Below, piece after piece: positions 4,744 through 10,179 of a stretch of DNA of 10,179 nt. Source of the DNA: JACQFK01 sp041482015 (GTDB lineage Bacteria > Planctomycetota > MHYJ01 > JACPRB01); NCBI GenBank assembly GCA_041482015.1, contig JBGPCZ010000192.1:1-10179 (forward strand). Reading direction: 5' to 3'. The position numbers and the translations under genes were made by a program. Within the stretch, counting starts at the first letter, position 1; each line of letters opens with the position of its first letter. Under the pieces are notes generated by a model. The model had not been told where the DNA came from. It worked only from the letters and a program-made list of their open reading frames with translations, and made no database searches.

Positions 4744-7049
4744 TCGTTCGTCTCACCGGCCTCGGGCTCGCCCTCCGCCTCCTCCTTGGGGCCGGCGGAC
4801 TTGAGGTCCCTCTGCCAGTCCCTGGGGAAGCGGCGCGTGTTCTTGCATACGGGGTAGCTCGAGCAGGCGATGAAGCCCCCGCGGCGGCCGTAGCGGATCC
4901 GGAGAGGTTTGCCGCACTTGTCGCACTCCTCCTTCCAGCCCTTCGGGATCTCGAGCCGCTTCCCGCCGCGCGGGAGCGACCGGGTGCCGCGGCAGTCCGG
5001 GTAGCGCGTGCACGCGAGGAACCGGCCCAGGCGGCCCGACTTGATCGCCATCGGCGCCCGGCAGAGGTCGCAGGTCTCGCCCCCGGCGTCCCCGGACGGG
5101 GGCGATTTCGTGCCCTTGCACTCCGGGAAGGCCGAGCACCCCATGAACTGCCCGAACTTGTTCCAGCGGATCATCATGGGCTTGCCGCACTTCGGGCAGG
5201 AGACGCCGGGGGCCTCCTGCCCCTTCTCGCTCTCCATCCCCTCCCTGGCTTTTTCGAGGTCGCCCGAGAAGGCGGTGTAGAACTGGCGGAGCACGTCCAC
5301 CCACTTCGCCTCGCCCTCCTCGATCCGGTCGAGGTCCTTCTCCATGTCGGCGGTGAAGCCGGGGCTCATGAGGGTGTCGAAGTGCTTGACGAGCTTGTCG
5401 TTGACGAGCGTGCCGAGCTCCGTCGGGAAGAGCTTGCGCTCCTCGTTCCGGACGTAGCCGCGCTCCTGGATCGTCGAGATCGTCGGCGCGTACGTGCTGG
5501 GGCGGCCGATGCCGAACCGCTCCAGGGACTTGATGAGCGACGCCTCCGTGTAGCGGGGCGGCGGCTCCGTGAAGTGCCGCCCGGGCACGAGTTCCTTGAG
5601 CGCGGGCCGGTCCCCCGCGGCGAGCGGGGGCAGGATCTGCTCGTCCTTCCCGAACGCCTGGCCCCACACCCGCGTGAAGCCGTCAAACTTCATCTCGCGT
5701 CCGCGCGCCGAGAAGGTGGCCCGGCCCGCCTTGATCTCCGCCCCGGTCAGCGAATAGTGGGCGGGATTCATCTGCGACGCGACGAAACGTCGCCAGATGA
5801 GCCGGTAGAGGTTGTACTGGTCCCCGGTCAGGTGCGACCTGAGGTCGTCCGGCCGCCGGATCACGTACGTCGGCCGGATCGCCTCGTGCGCCTCCTGCAT
5901 GCCCTTGCGCTTCGCGCGGAAGATCGGCTTTTCGGGCAGGTACGCGGGCCCGTACGTCCTCCCGATGTGATCCCGGACCTCGGCCAGCGCCTCGAAGGCG
6001 ATCCGGAACGAGTCGGTGCGCATGTACGTGATGAGGCCGATCGCTCCCTCCCCGCGGATCGGGACGCCTTCATAGAGCTGCTGGGCGACGCTCATGGTCC
6101 GTTTCGCGGAGAAGTGGAGCTTGATCGACGCCTGCTGCTGGAGGAGGCTCGTCGTGAAGGGCGGGGGCGGCGGCTCCTGGCGCTCCGTCTGGCTGACGGT
6201 AAGGACCTCGAACGCCGCCGTCTTCAATTCCTCGACCAGCGGCCTCGCGACCGCCTCGGTCGCGATCTGGAGCAGCGGGCGCTTCCCGGTCGAGTCGCCG
6301 AGCAGCCCGATCTCCTTCCCGTCGAGATGGGTGAGGAGCGCCGTGAACAGCGCGCCGTTCTTGTCGAGTTTCGCGGTGATCGACCAGTATTCCTCGGGCT
6401 TGAAGGCCTTGATCTCGCGATCGCGCTCCACGATGAGCCGGACGGCGACCGACTGGACGCGTCCCGCCGAGAGTCCCCGGCCCACCTTCTTCCAGAGGAG
6501 CGGCGAAAGCTTGTACCCCACGATTCGGTCGAGAAACCGGCGCGCCTGCTGGGCGTTGACGCGCGGCATCGAGATCTCGCCAGGGGTCTTGAAGGCGTCG
6601 AGCACGCCGCGCCGGGTGATCTCGTTGAACGTGATGCGCTTGGCCTTCTCCTTGGGGATCCTGAGCGCCTCGACCAGGTGCCACGCGATCGCCTCGCCCT
6701 CGCGGTCCGGGTCCGGCGCCAGGTAGACGGCGGCGGCGCCGCGCGTGACCTGGCGGAGCTCGGACAGGATTTTCTTCTTTCCCTTGATGGGCTGGTAGGT
6801 GGGCTCGAAGTCGTTGTCGGGATCGATCCCAAACTTGCGCTCGGGGAGGTCGCGGACGTGGCCCATGCAGGCTCTGACCACGTAGCCGGAGCCCAGGATC
6901 TTGTTGATCGTCTTCGCCTTGGCGGGCGATTCGACGATGACGACGGGCTTCCGATTCCCCGGCTTCTTCGGAGCCGCGGGGAGGGCGGAATCCGGGACGG
7001 TGGCCGCCGGCGCCCTTTCAGACTTCTTCGCGGCGCGCTTCCTGGCCAT
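4740..7049 (-). CDS. topA: DNA topoisomerase I
   Basis: Type IA topoisomerase that relaxes negative supercoils. The 769-residue protein opens with a Lys/Ala/Pro-rich tail (1-34), then the TOPRIM motif VVIVESPAKAKTI (36-48, with Glu40) and APDPDREGEA (111-120, Asp113, Asp115, Glu117). The catalytic tyrosine is Tyr342 in LITYMRTDS, and RFGIGRPSTYAPTI (511-524) follows. The C-terminus has three four-cysteine zinc ribbons: C618/C621/C638/C644, C660/C663/C680/C686 and C709/C712/C729/C735, then an acidic tail. The start ATG at 7047-7049 has GAGGG 6 nt upstream, within the end of the exchanger gene region. The frame stays open upstream to about 8174, but that part has no homology and overlaps the exchanger in another frame. 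It lies 8 nt after the exchanger stop and overlaps bioD by 4 nt. Confidence 0.98.
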   Translation of the reverse strand: MARKRAAKKSERAPAATVPDSALPAAPKKPGNRKPVVIVESPAKAKTINKILGSGYVVRACMGHVRDLPERKFGIDPDNDFEPTYQPIKGKKKILSELRQVTRGAAAVYLAPDPDREGEAIAWHLVEALRIPKEKAKRITFNEITRRGVLDAFKTPGEISMPRVNAQQARRFLDRIVGYKLSPLLWKKVGRGLSAGRVQSVAVRLIVERDREIKAFKPEEYWSITAKLDKNGALFTALLTHLDGKEIGLLGDSTGKRPLLQIATEAVARPLVEELKTAAFEVLTVSQTERQEPPPPPFTTSLLQQQASIKLHFSAKRTMSVAQQLYEGVPIRGEGAIGLITYMRTDSFRIAFEALAEVRDHIGRTYGPAYLPEKPIFRAKRKGMQEAHEAIRPTYVIRRPDDLRSHLTGDQYNLYRLIWRRFVASQMNPAHYSLTGAEIKAGRATFSARGREMKFDGFTRVWGQAFGKDEQILPPLAAGDRPALKELVPGRHFTEPPPRYTEASLIKSLERFGIGRPSTYAPTISTIQERGYVRNEERKLFPTELGTLVNDKLVKHFDTLMSPGFTADMEKDLDRIEEGEAKWVDVLRQFYTAFSGDLEKAREGMESEKGQEAPGVSCPKCGKPMMIRWNKFGQFMGCSAFPECKGTKSPPSGDAGGETCDLCRAPMAIKSGRLGRFLACTRYPDCRGTRSLPRGGKRLEIPKGWKEECDKCGKPLRIRYGRRGGFIACSSYPVCKNTRRFPRDWQRDLKSAGPKEEAEGEPEAGETNE

Positions 7050-7057
7050 GTCCGCCC

Positions 7058-8305
7058 TCACCGCGCATGGAGAAAGCGGCGCGAGTCCTTCCCGAGCCGG
7101 AGCGGGAAGCTCCAGCGCCGGAGGCCGAACACCGCCAGCGCGACCTCGAGCAGCGCCCAACCGCAGTAGACGTAGACCATCGCCTGGCGCACGTCGTCGC
7201 TCTTGAGCCCGGGCACGAGCTTCGTCCACGCCGGGCTCAGGAACTGGATCATGAAGAGCGCGAACATCCCCACGCCCTCCCACCATTCGAACTTCATGTT
7301 GAAGAGGAGCACCATGCAGAGCCCCGCCTGCGAGGCGGTGAGGAGCACCTCCGCCTTCTGGCTCGGCGAGAACCAGATGGGGCTGACGGAGCCCGCCGCG
7401 ACGCAGTAGACGATCGGGATCATCGCGACCAGGAGCGTCATCTGGCTCAGGTTGGAGGACAGGAAGTTCATGAGGCTCATGCACGCCTTCTTCTCCTGCC
7501 GCGCCCAGTTGAGCGCGCTGGCGCTCTCCGGGAACTCCGACATGAACGGCGCGATCCACTGGATGAAGAAGTAGCTCGAGATCCCCAGCTTGAACGCCAG
7601 CGACTGCAGGCCCTCGATGAATGGATCGACGCTGACGATCAGGACCGCGCCGCCGGCGACGAAGATCCCGGTGATGCCCAGGATCCGGCCCAACCGACCC
7701 TGCTTGAGGATGAAGCGGGAGACCGCGGGGAGCTCCTCCATCGTCTCCCCCTCCTGCTCGGCCGGCATCTTCAGGAGCAGCCCCATGTAGATCGCGTAGA
7801 ACCCCAGGAGGATGATCGAGTCCATGAGATCGAGCCGCCCGCGCCAGGCGATGAAGAAGAAGTACATCACCGGCGGGAAGAGGGAGACGATCTCGACGGA
7901 GTGGAGCGGTTCCAGGTCGATCGACCGGCGACGGGGGCCCTTCTGCGTGAACGCGTAGATGAAGTAGACGAGCGGCATTCCCAGCCCCATGAGGAGCCGG
8001 ATGGAGCCCGTGAAATTCGCCGTCACGAGGTCCGTCGTGAAGTTCGGCACGTGGCGGCCCGCCTTCCAGGCAATGTTGGCCTCGACCGCGAACTCGGGAA
8101 GCGTCTGGAGCCACGCGAGGATCGCCAGGGCCAGGCCCTGCGAGACCATGAACTGTGCCGCCTCCGCGCCCCACGCGATGAGCATCGCGGCGCCGATGAT
8201 CGCCGGGCTGGTCCAGAGGAGGTGCGCGGGATGGGCGTGCGTCGCGACGTCCACGCCCGCCTGGACGAGGAGCCCGGAGCCCGCGAGGACGAGGAACCGG
8301 ATCAT
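7058..8305 (-). CDS. Membrane exchanger, sodium/calcium exchanger (CaCA) type
   Basis: A 415-residue inner-membrane protein with about ten hydrophobic segments in two halves. Each half carries an alpha-repeat-like motif: LQTLPEF with Glu71 and NFTGS (97-101) in the first, and MSEFPES with Glu260 and SSNLSQ (283-288) in the second. This matches the inverted-repeat plan of the CaCA superfamily, in which the two acidic residues bind the cation. The motifs deviate from the canonical GTSLPE and GSN, so substrate and coupling ion (Ca2+, Na+, H+ or other) are uncertain. A polar central loop (residues about 180-207) joins the halves. The start is ATG at 8303-8305 without a clear Shine-Dalgarno; a perfect GTGAATTCAC palindrome lies 7 nt upstream. 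It is the first gene of the exchanger-topA-bioD run. Confidence 0.75.
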   Translation of the reverse strand: MIRFLVLAGSGLLVQAGVDVATHAHPAHLLWTSPAIIGAAMLIAWGAEAAQFMVSQGLALAILAWLQTLPEFAVEANIAWKAGRHVPNFTTDLVTANFTGSIRLLMGLGMPLVYFIYAFTQKGPRRRSIDLEPLHSVEIVSLFPPVMYFFFIAWRGRLDLMDSIILLGFYAIYMGLLLKMPAEQEGETMEELPAVSRFILKQGRLGRILGITGIFVAGGAVLIVSVDPFIEGLQSLAFKLGISSYFFIQWIAPFMSEFPESASALNWARQEKKACMSLMNFLSSNLSQMTLLVAMIPIVYCVAAGSVSPIWFSPSQKAEVLLTASQAGLCMVLLFNMKFEWWEGVGMFALFMIQFLSPAWTKLVPGLKSDDVRQAMVYVYCGWALLEVALAVFGLRRWSFPLRLGKDSRRFLHAR

Positions 8306-8312
8306 CGTGCGA

Positions 8313-8322
8313 GTGAATTCAC
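8313..8322. promoter_or_regulatory. Perfect 10-bp palindrome upstream of the exchanger gene
   Basis: GTGAATTCAC is its own reverse complement and lies 7 nt before the exchanger ATG at 8305. It could be an operator half-site pair or simply the end of the decayed repeat that follows. Confidence 0.3.
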
Positions 8323-8346
8323 CACAAACTCACGGGCGACACAAAG
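8323..8346 (+). repeat. Decayed octamer repeat
   Basis: CACAAACT, CACGGGCG, then CACAAAG after one extra base keep the 8-nt period and 5-6 of 8 bases of the CACRGAGR unit. The copy is on the plus strand, where the left end of a second cassette would be expected. This is a tentative call. Confidence 0.35.
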
Positions 8347-8387
8347 CTTATTTCCGCCCGGTTAGACTTCTTCCCCGCCCCTTCGTG

Positions 8388-8420
8388 AGCAGAGACACGG
8401 AGAAGACCGTGTAAGGAAAG
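8388..8420 (+). repeat. Partial octamer repeat, inner left arm of element 2
   Basis: AGCAGAGA (8388-8395, 6/8) and CACGGAGA (8396-8403, exact) continue as AGACCGTGTAA and a GAAAGGGG run. On the minus strand the copy starting at 8537 continues after its CACGGAGA unit as AGAGGTGTAA and GAAAGGGGG. The two arms are therefore inverted copies over about 30 nt. Confidence 0.6.
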
Positions 8421-8504
8421 GGGAAAGGGGGACGGTTGGAGAAATGGGGAAGGTCCTTTCTTGGAACAGAAAAAGGAGAGATTCCCCCTTTCGATTACAC
8501 CTCT

Positions 8505-8537
8505 TCTCCGTGCCTCTGTGTCTCTGTGGTTTTCTTA
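8505..8537 (-). repeat. Octamer repeat, right copy of element 2
   Basis: On the minus strand TAAGAAAAC (8537-8529) is followed by CACAGAGA (8528-8521), CACAGAGG (8520-8513) and CACGGAGA (8512-8505). The first 16 bases equal those of both cassette 1 copies. The TAA (8537-8535) is the stop codon of the helical-protein gene. Confidence 0.85.
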
Positions 8538-9044
8538 ATGCGCGAACTTGGCCCGCCATTCCTGCCGCAGGTTCATGACCTCGGAGACGACGTCGTCCCG
8601 GAGGGAAATGAGCCGGCGCGTCACGTGGTCCGCCGCCTTCTCGGGGAACTGCTTCTTCAGGCGGACGTCGTGGAGCGCCTGGAGCGCAAGGTGGGTTGAA
8701 CGGAGGGCGCGCTTGAGGTACGCGATGGAGAAGCCGATTTCCGCGTCCTCCATCCGGCCGACCCCCGCGGCGATCGACGCGCCCGTCATGTAGGCGTTCA
8801 GTACCAGCTCCTCGACGGGCTTCGGGTCGCGCTTGCGGCGGCGCGGGCGGTAGAGGTGCGCCACGCGGTTCACGTACGTCCCGAACCGCACGGCCTTCCG
8901 GTAGAGCGGGTGCTTCTCGAACTCCTCGAGCGAATCGATCTCCGGCTCGACGGGCCCGATCTTCTTGAGCATCCGCCGGGTTTTCGGGCTGTTCAGAAAC
9001 TCTTCGGCCTCGTATTCGTCGAGCGGCCGGAACCCCTCGCTCAT
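8535..9044 (-). CDS. Unidentified helical protein
   Basis: A 169-residue soluble protein that I do not recognise. The N-terminal third is acidic (EYEAEEFLNSP, SLEEFEKHP), a basic cluster RPRRRKRDPKP lies at 66-76, and the rest is predicted helical: PVEELVLNAYMTGASIAAGVG (76-96), then EIGFSIAYLKRALRSTHLALQALHDVR (102-128) and HVTRRLISLRDDVVSEVMNLRQEW (140-163). Heptad-like spacing of Leu/Ile suggests a small helical bundle. It has no signal peptide, membrane span or catalytic motif. The ATG at 9042-9044 was preferred over upstream in-frame codons, which run into trpD on the other strand. No Shine-Dalgarno is seen; a TTATAT hexamer is 6 nt upstream. The stop codon is supplied by the octamer repeat. 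Confidence 0.75.
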   Translation of the reverse strand: MSEGFRPLDEYEAEEFLNSPKTRRMLKKIGPVEPEIDSLEEFEKHPLYRKAVRFGTYVNRVAHLYRPRRRKRDPKPVEELVLNAYMTGASIAAGVGRMEDAEIGFSIAYLKRALRSTHLALQALHDVRLKKQFPEKAADHVTRRLISLRDDVVSEVMNLRQEWRAKFAH

Positions 9045-9050
9045 GGGGCG

Positions 9051-9056
9051 ATATAA
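9051..9056 (-). promoter_or_regulatory. Possible -10 hexamer for the helical-protein gene
   Basis: TTATAT on the minus strand ends 6 nt before the ATG at 9044. The only -35 candidate (TTGCCC at 9082-9077) is 20 bp away, too far for a typical promoter, so the call is weak. Confidence 0.25.
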
Positions 9057-9059
9057 GTA

Positions 9060-9080
9060 GCCCCGCGCCTTGGGCGGGGC
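9060..9080. promoter_or_regulatory. GC-rich dyad between divergent genes
   Basis: GCCCCGC (9060-9066) and GCGGGGC (9074-9080) are perfect complements around a 7-nt gap, between the start of the helical-protein gene and that of trpD. The dyad covers the proposed trpD -35 region, so an operator is possible. Confidence 0.35.
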
Positions 9081-9098
9081 AAGGATTATTTGTAGAAT
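9070..9098 (+). promoter_or_regulatory. Predicted trpD promoter
   Basis: TAGAAT (9093-9098, 5/6) with a weak TTGGGC -35 (9070-9075) at 17 bp. The -10 ends 6 nt before the ATG at 9105, so the transcript would start at or next to the start codon. No Shine-Dalgarno is present. Confidence 0.45.
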
Positions 9099-9104
9099 TC
9101 CGAC

Positions 9105-10112
9105 ATGCTCAAGGACGCCCTCGGACGCCTCGCCGCCGCGCAGGACCTTCCCGCCGCCGATGCCGCCTCCGCCATGGGCGAGATCATGGACGGCCAGGCC
9201 ACGCCCGCCCAGATCGCCGCCTTCCTGACCGCCCTCCGGCTGAAGGGCGAAACCGTCGACGAGATCACCGGCTGCGCCCGCGCGATGCGCGAGCGTGCCG
9301 TCCGGGTCGACGCGGGCGGCGGCGTCGTCCTCGACACCTGCGGCACCGGCGGAGACGGCCTGGGGACGTTCAACGTCTCGACCGTCACCGCGATCGTGGT
9401 CGCGGCCTGCGGGGTCAAAGTCGCCAAGCACGGCAACCGGGCGGCGAGCTCGAAGTGCGGGAGCTCCGACCTCCTGGAGGCGCTCGGAGTGAAGATCGAG
9501 AATCCAAGGGAGAAGATCGAGGCGATCCTCCGCGAGGTCGGGATCGCCTACCTCCACGCGCCGAACTTCCACCCCGCGATGAAGCACGCGGGACCGGTCC
9601 GGAAGGAGCTAGGCTTCCGGACGATCTTCAACATCCTCGGCCCGCTCTCGAACCCCGCCGGGGCGAACGCGCAGGTGGTCGGGATCTACTCGCCGAAGCT
9701 CGTCCGGCCCGTCGCGGAGGTGCTCCAGGCGCTCGGCTCGACGCACGTCTTCACGTTCCACGGCGCGGACGGCCTCGACGAGCTCTCGACGACGGGCGAG
9801 AACCACGCGATCGAGATGAAGGCCGGCCGGATCACCGAGTGGACGATCGGCCCCGAGACGATCGGCGTCCCGCGCGCGAAGGTCGCCGAGCTCCTGGGCG
9901 GCGACGCCACGGTGAACGCCGCCATCGCCCGCGCCATCCTGGACGGCGGAACGGGCCCGCACCGCGACATCGTGCTCCTCAACGCGGCGGTGGCGCTCGT
10001 CGCGGCGGACGCGGCGGAGGATCCAAAAGAGGGTGCGGCGGAGGCGACGCAGGCGATCGACAGCGGGAACGCGAAAAAGAAGCTGGAGCAGCTTGCGGCG
10101 GCGAGCCGGTAA
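9105..10112 (+). CDS. trpD: Anthranilate phosphoribosyltransferase TrpD
   Basis: TrpD joins anthranilate and PRPP to phosphoribosylanthranilate in tryptophan synthesis. The 335-residue protein has the family length and landmarks: DTCGTGGDGLGTFNVST (77-93) with the PRPP-binding GTGGD, KHGNRAASSKCGSSDLLEALG in the 108-128 stretch, HPAMKHAGPVRKELGFRT (156-172) with the anthranilate-binding Arg166 region, and GADGLDELS (220-228) with the metal-binding acidic pair. The N-terminal helical domain (1-70) is present. The ATG at 9105 is the natural family start. No other trp gene is in the window. The TAA stop overlaps the next gene's ATG as TAATG, so the two are probably co-translated. Confidence 0.97.
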   Translation: MLKDALGRLAAAQDLPAADAASAMGEIMDGQATPAQIAAFLTALRLKGETVDEITGCARAMRERAVRVDAGGGVVLDTCGTGGDGLGTFNVSTVTAIVVAACGVKVAKHGNRAASSKCGSSDLLEALGVKIENPREKIEAILREVGIAYLHAPNFHPAMKHAGPVRKELGFRTIFNILGPLSNPAGANAQVVGIYSPKLVRPVAEVLQALGSTHVFTFHGADGLDELSTTGENHAIEMKAGRITEWTIGPETIGVPRAKVAELLGGDATVNAAIARAILDGGTGPHRDIVLLNAAVALVAADAAEDPKEGAAEATQAIDSGNAKKKLEQLAAASR

Positions 10113-10179
10113 TGGCCCCGATCCTCGAGCCCAAGTTCTGCTCGAAGTGCGGCGCGCCGATGACGCGCGGCATCCCGCC
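10112..10179 (+). CDS. Zinc-ribbon protein, probably Nudix hydrolase (partial, N-terminus only)
   Basis: The first 22 residues read MAPILEPKFCSKCGAPMTRG and then IP, with Cys10 and Cys13 forming half of a zinc ribbon. A CxxCG start followed by an IP turn is the opening of many ribbon-bearing Nudix hydrolases, but the catalytic box is outside the window. Another zinc-ribbon protein is equally allowed by what is visible. It overlaps the trpD stop (TAATG), which implies translational coupling. Confidence 0.6.
   Translation, partial: MAPILEPKFCSKCGAPMTRGIP

Larger units (their letters stand above)
8306..8534. other. 229-nt intergenic region with octamer-repeat remnants
   Basis: No gene is supported here. 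From left to right it holds the 10-bp palindrome GTGAATTCAC (8313-8322), a decayed octamer block (8323-8346), a partial octamer pair (8388-8403), a purine-rich stretch (about 8411-8453) and the intact octamer repeat (8505-8537). The segment from 8390 to 8518 can fold on itself because its ends are inverted copies. Confidence 0.7.

Noticed and set aside
5382..7169. 595-codon open frame on the plus strand
   Set aside because: It is antisense to topA, whose motifs are unmistakable. Its Arg/Leu/Asp-rich composition is the usual mirror of a GC-rich gene.
7050..8174. Long in-frame N-terminal extension of topA (375 residues)
   Set aside because: It lies over the exchanger gene in another frame and has low-complexity GC-driven sequence. 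The topA ATG at 7049 has a good Shine-Dalgarno and a normal N-terminus.
7067..8365. 432-codon open frame on the plus strand
   Set aside because: Antisense shadow of the exchanger gene; very high in Glu, Arg, Asp and His, with no domain pattern.
8455..8485. CCTTT / AAAGG hairpin as a transcription terminator
   Set aside because: The stem is only five pairs, interrupted, and has no T-run on either strand.
8362..8559. 65-codon minus-strand frame containing RKPQRHRGTE
   Set aside because: It is a translation of the octamer repeat and adjacent non-coding DNA, and it overlaps the true 3' end of the helical-protein gene.
9045..9587. In-frame upstream extension of the helical-protein gene
   Set aside because: It is antisense to the trpD coding region and would span the divergent promoter region.

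Overview
The window is a dense, GC-rich stretch of bacterial chromosome. Sampled 60-base lines count to about 65-82% GC in genes, against about 52% in one low-GC gene. A lipoprotein with a lipobox, an outer-membrane-type beta-barrel protein and a LolD/MacB-like ATPase point to a Gram-negative (diderm) bacterium. I cannot name the phylum. Dense housekeeping genes, single-copy biosynthetic genes away from their usual operons and dispersed octamer repeats fit an environmental lineage with a large GC-rich genome, but that is inference.

Left part (1-1233): the 5' part of an ABC transporter ATPase gene (minus, cut by the window edge) diverges from a small aromatic-rich lipoprotein gene (plus), followed by a NIL-domain protein (plus). 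Next (1231-1939) is a cassette bounded by inverted copies of a repeat made of three CACRGAGR octamers behind TAAGAAAAC. It carries one low-GC gene of unknown function. The TAA at each end is the stop codon of the neighbouring gene (NIL on the left, truB on the right).

Middle (1937-4044): truB (minus) and rsmI (plus) are divergent and their ATG codons share the same CATG. rsmI converges with, and overlaps by 35 nt, an outer-membrane-type protein gene. Upstream of that gene lies a minus-strand array (8305 to 4099): CaCA-type exchanger, topA, bioD, spaced by 8 nt and then a 4-nt GTGA overlap. A 54-nt gap with a perfect 9-bp inverted repeat separates bioD from the barrel gene.

Right part (8306-10179): a 229-nt intergenic region holds a second, smaller inverted pair of the octamer repeat. 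It ends in the stop codon of an unidentified helical protein gene (minus). That gene diverges from trpD (plus), which overlaps by TAATG the start of a zinc-ribbon protein gene cut by the window end (probably a Nudix hydrolase).

Two signals stand out. First, all three intact copies of the octamer repeat begin exactly at an in-frame stop codon of the adjacent gene, and two of them bracket a foreign-looking single-gene cassette. Second, several genes lack a convincing Shine-Dalgarno sequence and have a -10-like hexamer 6-7 nt before the ATG, which suggests leaderless transcripts.
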